64,000 nucleotides of DNA from Diplosphaera chodatii (GCA_032358165.1 JAALGY010000012.1:2108001-2172000), one strand, 5' to 3'; shown: positions 49,601 through 61,900, numbered from the stretch's first letter. The notes: generated by a model not told the origin, from the letters alone. Numbers and translations are program-made.

Positions 49601-52600
49601 TCGCCCGACTCCTACGCCACCGTCACGACCTTCCTGATGATCGTGAGCTGCCCTGCTGCTCCTCGGTCACTGCCCATCAGCAGTCTGGCTCACCTGAGCA
49701 TGCACGGCTGTGACCATGGTGCCAATTGTGCACCAGACCGCTCCACCTGAAGGCACACAGCAGTGGGTGCACTGCGCGCTGCCCCCTTTGGGTGGACGCC
49801 TCCAGTCATGACATGCGTCTTGCTGCGCTGCAGTCCGTCCTCAAGGGCATCGTCGCCCTGCGCAACGTCGTCGCCGCCGCCACCGCCACAGCAGCGCCGC
49901 TGGACCTGACCAGCCCCACCACCGTCATCAATCTGCTGACGGTGCGCACACCCAGCTGTTCAGCATCATTGCTGCTCACTCGTCCACCTCGTGCAAGGTC
50001 AAATGCATGCACCTGTTGGTTGAACCTGAAGGTACATGTGACCGCATGTAAGGACTGCTGTTCAGTCGCTCTGATGCCTGACCCAACAAGTCGGCAGCAA
50101 AAGCGCCTTTTCTACATGCAGGATACCGCGGCATCGGCGCCAAATGGCAACAGCGCCTCCGTGACAGACAACCTCGACGCCACGGCAACAGCCATTGGCA
50201 ACGTCAATGCATACACGGCCAGCCAGACTAGCGTCACGGTGAGCCTGTGCAGGTGTCATCAGAGCACCGATTCAAACCTAGCATTTTTGGGGGAAACAGG
50301 GTTTACCGGAGGAGCCCGCTGTAGCCCTTTAGTATCAACTGGTGACACAGCTGCAGCACGCGCACTGATGGCTGTCACTGGACATGCGCCGGGCTGTTGT
50401 CTCCGCAGGCGGTGCAGAAGGCGGCTATCGTGTCGCAGCAGGCGGCACAGCAGCTGGATCAGCTCGTGGCCGGCGCCATCACGCAGCAGCAGTTCTCCGA
50501 TGTCACCACTTCTGCTGCTGTGCAGGTACACTTTCATGCCATCATAGACCCTGTGCATCCTGCCTGAGACCGCACCGTTAATGAATGCTTGACACGCATG
50601 CTGCTTGTGGTACGCCTTCTTGTCGTCTTCGCTTTCCATCTCCGCTGCATGGCCACACAACACCGGTCCTGCCTGCCTTGCAGAGTGCTGCTGCTGCAGC
50701 CAGCGTCATTCCTGATCCGCCCAGCCCTCCGCCACCTAGCCCGCCGCCGCCCAGCCCGCCACCCAGCCCGCCCCCTCGGCCCCCCTCGTGAGCAACCATC
50801 ACTCTGCATTGTATTGTGACCTGCGTAAGCAATCGGCTCTGGAGGGCAGTCTCTCGCCTGGCCACCACTCATAGTATGATGTGTGCACTGTGCCATCTGC
50901 ACCCTCAGACCGCCGCCAAGCCCACCGCCACGGCCACCTCCACCCAGCCCGCCCCCGGCGCCGCCCCCGCCGTCCAAATGCGTCTCCAACTGCGCAAGCC
51001 TGACTCTGGTGCGCTGAGACAGAAGCCATATGCACATGAGCCCTGCGGCTCAGCAATCCTCGCACAGGACTACACAACATGGTGGCTGGCAAGCGTGCGT
51101 GCTTTTGGAGTGCAGAGTTGTGCCAACAACCAGGACCCTGCCACTTCATGGCCGACGCCGGGCACGACGCTGCCGGCTGCTGCATTCTGCGGCGGCTTCG
51201 ACGGCTGGCAGTACCTGCCCGGCACGAACCCCGACCAGGCAAGCCAAGCCTCCTCCTGCGGCCCCAGAAACCTCTGCAAGCTGTGTGTAGAGTGTCCAAC
51301 CGACAACTGCCAAGCGTGAGCTGCGCAGTGACTGCGCTTGATGTTGACTTTTGTTGTACTGTGTTCACAGGACCAGCCGTGCTGGGTCGGAGACTTCCCC
51401 TGGGCCAACACCCGCTGCGCCGGCAATGGCGTGTGCACCGCAAATGGCGATGGCACGGTAATCCGCTCAGTCTGACAGTTGTGCCATGTCAGTGCTCGGG
51501 CAGTGCAAGCCGTGCGCTGAAAAGTCTGGTGTGCACAGAACACAATGTTTTCTTCATTAAGGGCGGTTGCTTGAGAATTTTCCGTCCCCTGTGCCATTCA
51601 GCTGCATGGTGTGCACTGCTGCAGCTGATGCCCGAGGACCGCAGCCCCTCGGGCTTTGCGCACCCCGGCTGGTCGTGCGTCACGCCGCCCAGCCCGCCGC
51701 CGTCGCCGCCGACGCCGCCCTCCCCGCCGCCCCCGCCACCCCTCCCCTCGTACGCCTGCAATCTGGCACCATGAAGGTTGCCTGCCTTGCCTATCCACAC
51801 CCCAACTGGTTATTTAAGCCAGTTGTTTCAGTGGCGTCAGGAGTGAGTCCCCATCAAGTGCAGCCAATAGTGTACTGGCCGACTGCATACGGCATGATGT
51901 CCAGCTGTCTTTGGCTCACATTCGGCACATTTGCAGGCCGCCGCCCAGGCCGCCACTGGCGCCAGCACCCCCAGGTGTGCGGGTCACCGTCACCGGAGTT
52001 GCATACGACGGCTACCTGGCCAACTGCATGGTGGTGCCCTCCGACGCCGACGAAGCCGGTAGGCACATGCCTCTGTCCTGTGAGCTCTGCCGATGGTACT
52101 GGTCGCAAGCTGACATTTCGACAGCACCAACCGTGCACAGCTACCCCCGTCGACACACTGCAGGGTTTCGAAGCCCACGAAGCTGCATTGCAGTCGGTCT
52201 CAGACGCCGCTGTTGCCTGTTAACAGCGACCATGCCTCTCTGCCGCAGGCTACTCTGGCGGCAACACCACCGCCGGCGGCAAGTTCACCATCCGCTTCAC
52301 GCCCCGCCCGCGCACCGATCCTGCGGACCCCGACCACGACCAGGGCCCGCTCAGCGTCGCCGTGCTGGCGGCGCCAAAAACCAACGACCCCAAGGTGGCC
52401 GCTTCACGCCGGCGTCGCTGCCAGCTGGTCTGCCTGTGTGATGTCCTCGACCCTGCTGCATCTCCAGCGCTGCCTTGCATGACTTCGGTCGTACTTGTCA
52501 CTTGTACTGTGCACTTGTACATCGTCCACTGGCACACAGGCCCTCAGCTCCAGGCAGTCCCAGGCTTGTGGAAGCCAAGAAGTGTGGCCTGGCGGGCAGC

Positions 52601-55071
52601 TGCAGTTCTGCAAAATTGCAACCGTGAGTTGCTTTGTCGTGTGCCAGCGCAGGTGGAGCTGGATGCTGATGGCGTCGCGCCAGTGGGCGACTGCTATGAT
52701 GTGGCCACGGGCCTCAAAGTCTTCATTGGCATGGCGGCGCTGGTGCCCCAGAATGCCTCGGAGCCAGTCGTTATCAGCCCCATGTCCACCATGGCCGGCA
52801 TCTGCGCCATCATTGGCATACCAGAGGCGGTAGGGTCTTGACCAACTTGCAGACGTGCCTCTCGCGCACTCCGTTGCATGCTGAAGCAGTTGCCAGTACC
52901 ACAGCAAACGCAGCGCACCAGAAAAGCATCAAAAGCCACTGCTTGTCCTCTGCCTCTGCTCACCCGCCATGGTGCTGGCATGGCCTTGATTTCTTCGTCA
53001 TGTCTCTTCGTCATGTAGAATGCTGCCAGCGCACATGTTGATTGTTGTGACATGTCATGCAGGATGTCAAGACGGCCTTGGGGCTGCCATCGGGCATCAG
53101 GCTGGGGCAGTACAACGCGCTTGCCGCCTTCACTGCCAGCCCCACTGGCCCTGGCCGCAAGGTCAACACCTCTGGTCGACTGTCGACAGCAGCATATGTC
53201 CAAGTCAAACAGCATTGCAGAGCGTACGGCACACTGCTGCGGAGATGCGATTCTGACCGCAATGGTCTTGGCTTCACGTGACGCATGTGTGACCGGAAAG
53301 ACATGCACTGCATGCATGGCTCACTTGGCACTGGTGAGCCAGCGTGCCAGTCCACCCTCTCACGGGCAAGCCAGCTCAACGTGGCATGACCATGCAGGTG
53401 TACACGACCGAGGTGGCGCTGCTGAACTTGGCCAGCCTGGCGGCGTCGCTGCTATGGAAGCCGGACTCCACTGACGCGGTCGTCGACTACAACTCGCTCT
53501 GCATCCAGGCCTTCGTGGTGCGTCCCCTTTGCTTTGGTAGCACAAAAAGTACCGTTCAAGCGCTGCGTGTCCACCTGCGACTGCGTGGTACATCGGCCAT
53601 GCCAGCGTCCACCTGCACCCATCCTCACGACCACCTCGGCAGCCGGGGCCATGGGAGTCTGCGAAGGCATGGTGAGCACCACACAAGCGCCTAAAAGTGA
53701 TCACGTTTGCTGCCAGCCAGCATGCATCACATTGTCGGTTTGGCGCTGCAGGCCCTGGCGACCAAGCTGCTGGACCAGGGCGGCGGCGGCAGGCGGCGGC
53801 TGTCCGCTGTGGCGCCGCTGGACCTGACCGACGCCACCACCATCCGCTCGGTGCTGTCCATCGTGCAGAGCAGCTTCAGCGACCCGCTGCAGTTCGGACA
53901 GGGCGCGACCAACACGCTCAGCGGCGCGCAGCTGACGGCGGCGGCGGGCGGCATCGCCAACGTCAACAGCCTGGCTGCCTCGGCGACGTCCGTCACGGTG
54001 AGCTTGCGGCCTGCTGGTGCACGGTGGGGCAGTGTGCGCGCAGCAGGCGGTGTCACTGCTGCAAGGCGTTTGCCTAGATCAGGCCCTGAAGCCCCTGCAG
54101 GGAGCTGCACATGGTGCTATGCTGCACAGTTGTTACAGGGCTGGGCATGAATCGCAGCCCTTCATCCCACTATCCAGCAGCTGTCCACAAGGTTGTGTGG
54201 CTGCAGGCTGCGCAAAAGGTGGGGCTGGTGGCGCAGACGGGGCTGGCGCAGAGCGTCGCGGGCCTGGGCGCCGGAACCGTCAACTCCACCCAGTTCACCC
54301 AGGACACCAGCTCCGACAACCTCAATGTGAGGACAGTGCTGCTGCTGGGCCAGGGACACAGCACAGGCGAATTGTCTGCCTCACCACACTCGTCCATCTG
54401 AGTACCTGAGTTGGGCAAGATGCAGACTGCAGCTTCGCTTCTTGCATCCCATTCCCCAACACTCATGCATCAGAGGCTGCAAACATTGAACCATCAACTG
54501 GCAGGCGCCAGCTTGGCTGCAATGGACCCAGCTCCTGGCAGGCCAGCAGCAGTGCTTGCCTGATGTACGCTCGCCAGAAGCAGAGGCACACATGATTGTT
54601 CGCTGGTGCCGCACCTGCAGGCTCAGCTGCAGGCGGCTGTTCTGCCGGGCAGCGCACCACCGCCGCCCCCGCCCTCGGGCAAAGACGACGGCGGGCTGTC
54701 GGGCGGCCAGATTGCCGGCATCGTGATCGGCTGTGTCGCTGGCGTTGCGCTGTTCGCCGTCCTTGCGTGAGTCAGATTTTACTTGCGAGCCAGTGCTTTC
54801 TGCTTATGGACGAAGCCACTCTTCCTGCGTCATGCTGTCATAGCTGAGCATCCCAATCATGCGACATGGTGTTGAGAGCCAGTTGCCGCCGCTGCTGCTT
54901 AGTGATGCTTGGACTCATCGTACCTGCTGCAGCTTCGTGGTGTGGCGCACGCTGGGTGAGCATGAGGCGCAGCAGGACCAGCTGCCGACGGCCTCAATGC
55001 GCGGCGCGCAGCTGCCGCCCAGCACCGCTGCCGCCACCGGGTCCCTGCACTCTGGTGACCCCTCATTCTGA
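46621..55071 (+). CDS. Giant single-pass cell-surface HRGP with two adhesin-like modules
   Basis: The first exon 46621-46708 encodes a signal peptide (IAVVVALLLSISLAGA). After an unresolved join come an acidic repeat stalk (EGDPALESPPP units), polyproline rods, then module copy 1. Its exons include one ending 48239 (GKAYDGYLDHCT), 48376-48528, 48671-48859 (NDPVIISPLSTLL), 48996-49067, an EIKDALGIGGSG exon near 49274, a VYTAETALRNYL exon near 49515, and AVQKAAIVSQQ near 50409. A second rod and a Cys-rich EGF-like insert (CAGNGVCTANGDG, GWSC; 51100-51700) precede copy 2 (51960-54580): GVAYDGYLANCM, EPVVISPMSTMAG, DVKTALGLPSG, VYTTEVALLNLASL, AAQKVGLVAQTG. It ends with a transmembrane helix (IAGIVIGCVAGVALFAVLA) and a tail of about 40 residues (last exon 54933-55071). 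Likely a wall-associated adhesin or sensor. The module resembles bacterial secreted adhesin repeats, from memory only; it is not a pherophorin domain. One gene rather than two is inferred from continuous phase. Confidence 0.78.
47340..47504 (+). repeat. Five 33-bp coding tandem repeats (EGDPALESPPP)
   Basis: Five in-frame 33-base units at 47340, 47373, 47406, 47439 and 47472. Each encodes Glu-Gly/Val-Asp/Glu-Pro-Ala-Leu-Glu-Ser-Pro-Pro-Pro, with a few substitutions. They form an acidic stalk before the longer SPPP rods. Confidence 0.9.
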
Positions 55072-55905
55072 AGTTACCACATGAGGCTCCCTATCATCGT
55101 TTCCAGCAGCATCTGTGCCGCACACCATTCAGCATCATAGGAACTCATCTGCCTCTGATGATTTGCACTGCTGCCCTCCCTGCATCTCGATGCGGGTTGT
55201 TTGACAGGCAAGCTGGCGGTCCAGCCAGTCAACATCATGTGTGCTGCTGGTTCGCAGGCGGCACCTCGCAGTATGCTGCGCTTCCACAGGCAGCGGCACA
55301 GCCAATGGCAACACCACAGTACTCGACCCGACCCGCTGGATACTGACAGACAGTTAAGGTTGGATGATAGTGCGGGTACTGTGGGACACATGTGATACGA
55401 AGTCGGGACTGCAGCTGTGTGGAAGCGAAAGGACTGTCACCCATATATGCTAATATGGCGGAGCCTATTTGCTGATCACATGAACGATGTGCACTGCCGC
55501 ACCAGACAGATGAGTGAGTGACAATGGCGGTACATTCGTATTGCTTTGCAAACGTGGCTTAGACAACAAGGCTACAGCATGAATGCAATGACATGCGGGA
55601 CAAACCGAAAATCACCGACACAAAATGCTCACAAAACCAACTGATGCTGTGTGCCTCGCTAACCCATCTCATGCGCCGGCCGCATTGTCCAAATCAATGC
55701 TGGAGCTGACATGCATGCTGGCTGGCACCAAATGCCGTAAGTGCTCAGATAAATGATCGTGTGTGGCGATGGCTCAAGCTGACCGCAGGGTTACATGTCC
55801 AGCTGTACACCCTGGGTCCGAAATGCCATTGAATGCAGCTCACTCGTGTCCGCTCCCCACCGTCTCCTGCGCATCCCTCTCGCTCAGCTGGCCTTCTGGC
55901 CCCGC
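55072..55905. other. Intergenic region between convergent genes
   Basis: Lies after the surface-protein gene (+) and after the plastid-type membrane protein gene (-). It should hold both 3' UTRs; no exon or RNA gene was seen. Confidence 0.45.
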
Positions 55906-57540
55906 TCAGGCCGAGTCGCTGACAGACTCGGCGTACTTGATGCCGCTTGCCACAATCTGCAGGGACATCAACATAGGGGCCTCAGCATGGTCATCTTCAG
56001 CAATCATGCCGCTGTCACAAATCCCCATGCAAAGAGAGTCTGTGCTAGATTTATCTGTTGGTATGCGCTGCTGCCAGGGTGTTGCACCAGATGAACGTTC
56101 CTCTCCTAGCCCCTGTCGCACATGACAGGCGCACCAAGCAAAAGCACCTTGCTACCAGCTTGCAAGCACCAGGGCGCCGCCGCACCTGGCCAATCATGAG
56201 GGCGATGGTGAATGGTGCGGTGAGGTCCTTCCAGAAGGCGTAGGCAGCCGCCGCCACCGTGGGAGCCGCCAGCACCGGGATGCGGTTGTTCTGGCCGCCG
56301 CGCACCAGCCGGGTCGCTGCAGCACGGCAACCATGCATGTGTCACGTGGTGCTGAGTGATCAGGCGCCGCAGCAGATATGCTCAGGGTCAGTGAGGTGCC
56401 TCTCTGACTTTATGTTCGACAAGTAAGTGAGGGTTGACATACCTGCCATCAGCCCAAATGCCGCCACATACCAGCTGCACAGGCAGCGAGACCACATTGT
56501 GAGGTCAACTGTCTGTTGGTAGCTCGTGATGCACTGTTGCAAATGTTTTGCGCTGGCCATGCTGTTGTGATGTGCAATTTTTGGTAATATATGGCAAAGA
56601 CTGCTGGTCAGGTCAGCGCAAAAAGTTGTGTGGGGATGAGGGAAGGGGCGCACTGGCTGGGGTAGCCGGCGTAGATTGCGGCCGCCAGCGTGGCGACCCA
56701 CGCCCAGAAGGGGCCCTCCAGGCGCTCGCAGATGTAGTAGCTGCACGGCCCGCAGAGTGACTAACATCAGCCATCTGTTGCATCGATGCTGCAGAATGCT
56801 TATCCAGCAGCGCATTGCGAGCGCGGGCGCAGATCCATGCTGCAGACAGCAAGCCGCAGCTGGCTGCATGACCACAAGCTGCCTGCCCTGCTCCCCAGAG
56901 CATCATCAAAGCTCACCCGAACAGCGCCACGGCGGCATCCATGTACGTGATCTGCTGCAGGTTGAGGCTGTAGACGGCCAGGATGGCGGGCGCCACCACG
57001 CTCGACAGGTTGTCCAGCTCCGCACGCCGGAACAGTAGCTGCAGGGTGGGATGAGGTGTAAGGCTTCGAGCAGTGCGCTGGGTGGGTCAGTAGTGAACCG
57101 CAGCTGCAGGATGTGCAGACTTATCTTTAATGCCCTTCGCTGCCGCGTCGCCATATGTCGCACGCTAGGTTTTGCCCAGAGAGGCTCGGCTGCCAGCGGC
57201 CAGGGTGCACAACTCGGCGCTGTGCTACGAGTTAGGGTACCATGCCGCCAGACGGGCCACACTCGAGGGTCTGGTGGCGCACCGCGATGGCGGCGACCAG
57301 GACCTGGTACCACGCCACGAACTTGAGCAGCTGCGGGGCGTTGAGCGTCGCGCGGTTGTACACATACGCCACCAGGCCGAAGATGCCCAGCAGCGGCGCG
57401 TAGTCGCGCGCCCCCTCCGGCGCGATCTCATACTTGACCTCAGACGCCTTCACCAGGACGGCGCCGCTGCGCACCGGCCTGCATGTCGACGCAAACAGTA
57501 AATTCAGTACTTCCATGCTTGTGCATGGGAGAGTGTGCAT
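55906..57540 (-). CDS. Plastid-type multi-pass membrane protein of unknown family
   Basis: Six phase-checked exons: 57540-57283, 57038-56917, 56740-56654, 56474-56443, 56316-56186 and 55956-55906, 226 residues. The N-terminus (MHTLPCTSMEVLNLLFAS, then CRPVRSGAVLVKAS) is Ser/Arg/Val-rich and acid-poor, ending in a VKAS-like cleavage site, as in chloroplast transit peptides; an internal ATG at 57516 is an alternative start. The mature part has about six hydrophobic segments: YAPLLGIFGLVAYVYN, LLKFVAWYQVLVAAIA, SVVAPAILAVYSL, FWAWVATLAAAIYAGY, WYVAAFGLMAG and VLAAPTVAAAAYAFW plus APFTIALMIG. Charged loops include RATLNAP, FRRAELDN and TRLVRGGQNNR. I do not recognise the family; a thylakoid or envelope location is inferred. 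Confidence 0.72.
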
Positions 57541-58923
57541 GGGCGATGATCAAGGTGAGAGTGGAGGCTATGTGGACTCTGGCCGTCTGAGCGCGGGGTT
57601 AGCGCATGTTTTAGGGCCACCTGCAGCGAACCACTAGATCTGCATCTCTCATAGCTGCTGATTGCACTCGCTATCGTCCACCACCCTTCACAAACTGCTG
57701 TTGTAACTGTCGCCAGCGTAGTAAACAGAATCAATGGGATGGCAGCAAACAGGTGGTCGCAGGCAGTCCAGGATGCATGCTGCACGACAGGCGGCTGCAG
57801 GCGCGCCAGGTGCCAGCAGCACATCAGAGGGGCGTTCCCAAGCTCACGGACAGCGCACTGCACCTCGCGGGGCCTTCCTACAGCAGCTGGGGTGAAGCCA
57901 GATGTTGCCGCTGCCAGGGCAAGCGCTGGCTTCCGCGAAACGTGAGTCGGTCCCTGCGATGGACTAAGCAGCCGCAGACCACGGGCTGCAACTGCTCATC
58001 CATCTCCTACCGAGGGTGCCCAGTGTGCAACTGGTTTCAGATTGTTGCATCACAGTCTGCTGTCGAAGTGCACCCGCGGACGAAAGCGCACAGCGAGACC
58101 ACCATGTCAATCGACAAGCTGCGCTGGTCCTTTCGCATACCGCTGTACTGACCAAAGACCGCGGATTCGACGGCCATAGGGGGTATCAACCCCCCAAACC
58201 GCTCCCCACTAGCTGAGCGTGCTTCCGTCGGCAACTTGAGTACTGCACCGCCTCCCACGCATGCGCGTAAGCTGCTCGCGTACTGCAGCCAGTGCCGGCT
58301 GTGCGGTCCGCTTCTAAATGTCCGGCGACGAGGGGGTCCAGTCAGCACGCCCCATGGGAAGCGGCCTGTCGCACCGTGCTGCGGCGAGCTTGGGCGCCGG
58401 GAGTGGCGCTGAGACGCGAGTAACGCCGGCAGGAGAGCCGATGCGTGCCACGCACGGGGCTGCCGCCCTGCAGCGCGCGGGCCGGCTGTGGACCGTTGCG
58501 CACGGCACCAGTGCGCTCGATTTCGCCATCAGGAGAGCCATCGGGCCTGTGTCTGGGTCTCTAAGATGCTGTGCAGATGACTAGAGGCACTTCCAAGACG
58601 GATAGCGGCGGTTTGCGAGCTCCTTTCAACGGTATGCGAAGCTGTTGCATGCACAGGCAAGATCTTCGAGCTCATCGGCAGGTGCAGGGGAAAATGCATG
58701 CTACAGAGCCGGGGGAGGGCCCGCCAACCAGCGCCGCCCTGGAGCATCCTGTTCGGCTGGTGCAAGCAGCACTGCGCCCAAGCGCCAAAGTGATCAAGCA
58801 GGAGTTTGCGCTGAGGATTATCTGACATAGGACAGGACCGCCGCGACCCATGCGGTGAGGAATTCCGGAGCGGGAGAGCCTGTACTGGGACCGCCGCCAA
58901 GGTAGAGAGCCCTGCTTCTCTCC
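57541..58923. other. Promoter side of the membrane-protein gene and 5' flank of the LINE
   Basis: No exon was tied to a gene. The left part should contain the promoter of the minus-strand gene. Somewhere to the right the LINE 5' UTR begins; without a second copy its edge cannot be placed. A small G5/C5 inverted repeat lies at 58179-58195, and a short plus-strand frame (58318-58584) has no recognisable domain. Confidence 0.4.
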
Positions 58924-61900
58924 TTGTGTGTGGCACTCCATGTACTAGGCGCTCCCGGCGACCTATGCGGCCCTCTGCGTCACGCCAGTCCCCTCGGAAG
59001 CTTGCAGACAGGTGCTTTGCAGCACTGTCGCAATGCGTCCGGGCTTGACTGCGTCTGTCGCGGTGTGGGGCTGGCGACTGCCCTCGCAGTCGCTGCCCTG
59101 GGTGGGGATGTCAGCGGTGATCATGGCCCTGGGGCAGCAACGCCCATTGAGTCATGTGAGCTGGGTACCCCTGGAAAGAGCGTTCAGCCACTCGCCCCCC
59201 CTCACGGGGAGGTGAGGGAGGGTGCTACGAACAGGCGACTGGTCACCTCGTACGAGGTCCAGGAGCCCCGTAGCAGGCCCCTCTCCGCTGAGCCACTCAT
59301 CCTGCGCATACGGATCCATGCAGAAGACCAGCCCGGGATTCAGCGTGCAAAGACCAAGGCGAAAGCCAAGATACCAGACTCAGCCCCGAAACCTCCCATA
59401 CCTCCACGTTGCGTTATCAGTGTGATCTGCCAAAGCTGCATTGCATGCATGCCGGCACGATCCGCCCTCGGCATTCCAAGCATGTTGCGAAGATGCTCTG
59501 CTCAATCCACATGCCCAGTTCTGACGCTCAGAAATGGCCGCGTGGCCGGGTCCCGTACGGTTCCAGCCCTAATAAAGTCTCGCTGTAACATGGTCTTGAA
59601 CGCACAGGCACAGAGCAGCGTACACAGCAAAGACCAAGCGAGATGGAGACTACGCAGCCACCTGCCACCCCGGCCAGCACCGGCGATGCTCCAGGTGCCC
59701 ACTGCAACGGCAATGTACTTGCAAGGCGTGGTACCACATGCGACGGTGGTACTGCTTGCGAGACTGCCTGAACGCGCTCGTAGAGACATTTGCCCGACCG
59801 ACGCATTCCGCCCCAGGTGGGCTGGGGAATCGCTCGCCAAATTTTGGCAGTTGGTGACACCAATTTGCAGCAGACACAGCAGCCCGATCGCCAATTTACA
59901 TGTGCATTATAGTGCCCTCGAGACAACCAGGCCACCTTGTGCATCGTTGAAGCGCTGTTCTATCGTGACCAGCTCAAACGCCGAACTCAGCCCCAGGTGG
60001 GCTGGGAAACCGCTCGCCAAATCTCGGTCTGAAATTCTGGCGGCAATTAGGCGCGACGCTCGCTGTTCAAAGATCAGCATGCATCGTCAACATGCATTCC
60101 TAACAGACCGGTGGACTGTGTGTCATGGCACATGTGCCAATGCAAGCTGCAGCCCGCTGCAAGTCTGTATGGCGCCACCACCGCCGCACGACTTGAGGCC
60201 TCCACCAAAGGCCTCATATATCTCATTGGTGCCCATCCCAGGTACTGCCATCAACGACTCGGAGACAGACCAGCCCATGGCAGACGTTGCAGACGAGCTC
60301 GGCGGACTGTCGGGTGAGAAATCTGTGCCCATATGCTATGACCTCCAGAAGTTGCCTCGCACTTCAGTTGGGCACCCTGTGCATAGCCCAGTTGAGTCCA
60401 GCTCCGCTTCACTTGTGAACGTAGCAAATACATCAAAATCATGCCCTTCACAACGTGCTGAACACCCTCCCCATCATTTTATCGCAGTGGCTGGCTGTCC
60501 AACAGCAGCGGAAGATGAGATGCGGCAGCAGGCTGAAGCCAGTGCATGGCAGCAGCAGCAAGCGGCCTGGGCACAGCTGCCGCTGCCATATGGCATCACA
60601 GACGACCTCTTGGCGTTCTCACCAGCCGCAGCAGACTCCGACAAGGCCAATCTCAGTGAGCACAGCCTCCTGCCGCCGCACAGCGCAGATCATGTGGACG
60701 GCATACACGATGGCAAAGTGATGCTGTACGGCTTCGCACACGAGGGCAGCAAAAAGGCAGACGCCGAAAAGGAAGTCATAAGCACGCTCACAGCCGCGCG
60801 GCTGTACGTTCCAGGCAGCACTCGTATCGAAATCGAGGCAGCCGAGGGCAACCCAGCGCTGGCCAGCGGCACAGCCATCGTCCAGTTCGAGGATGCCCAG
60901 GTGGCGCACCGCCTGGCGTTCGGCAAAGCCCACCTGACAGCACAAGTGGCGCCGCAGCAGAGGGGCGCACCCAGCTTCACAGGCCGCGTAGCGGCAACGG
61001 GGCACCCAGGCTTCATGCCCGCCGGGCTGGGCCACCCTGCACGCTCATGGCTGCGCACGCGGTCGCCGGTGTTCAAGGGCAGTGGCGCCGTGCGGTCTGG
61101 CCTGCTCCTGCGGCACCACTGCCGCCGGCAGCTGTTCAGTCAGCGGGAGGCATCAGCAGGCGCACGCCCTGGCTCACAGCTGTGGCAGCCCCTCTACAAC
61201 ATAGAGACAGCCGCAACTGCACTTGCGTGGCAGCACGGCGGCCTCCGCAAAGGCGTGCTGCTGGCCGCAGGCGCTGATGACAGCATGTGGCTCAGCGACG
61301 ACCCGTCACAGGACTTCGTCGACCTCCACATCGTCTCCACCAAGTTCGCAACCACACTGCGCAGCACCTGCAGCGGCTGGCCGGCAGGCCAGGGGCAGCC
61401 AGGCCACCATCAGTGGGGCGGGCAGGTGTTCCACTTTCAGCTGATTGCAGACCTGCCAAACCCCTACACGGGGTACATCTCCCTGGATGTCACGGATGTG
61501 CTGATGTACCTTCGGGGTGCAATCAGCAACAGCATGCCAGCGCTGACTGCAGCACTGGCCGCAGACCCAGCAAACAGGGGCGGGCTCACAGAGGTGCTGA
61601 AGCTGCACCCACAGCTGGCGGAGCCAGCACGCACACTGCTGCTGATCCTGCGATGGGCCCAGGACCAGAACCAGGAGCGTCGCACAAACCCAGCAACTGC
61701 AGCGCCAGCGTGCACCCTGGCGACGACCTCGGTGCAAGCAGCGGTCCACAGCATGCCGCCACGGGATGGCAGCAGGGCATACCTTCGGATCGCAGTCGGC
61801 ACGCCCATGGAGGCAAAGGCAGCTATGCAGCACATGGTCACAGACCCGATCACCACGCCGCAGGGGTTGGCAATCAAGCCAGACCTGAAAGACATTGGCA

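Noticed and set aside
58318..58584. 88-codon frame upstream of LINE ORF1 as a separate gene
   Set aside because: No domain and no splice partners; more likely 5' UTR of the element or flanking DNA.
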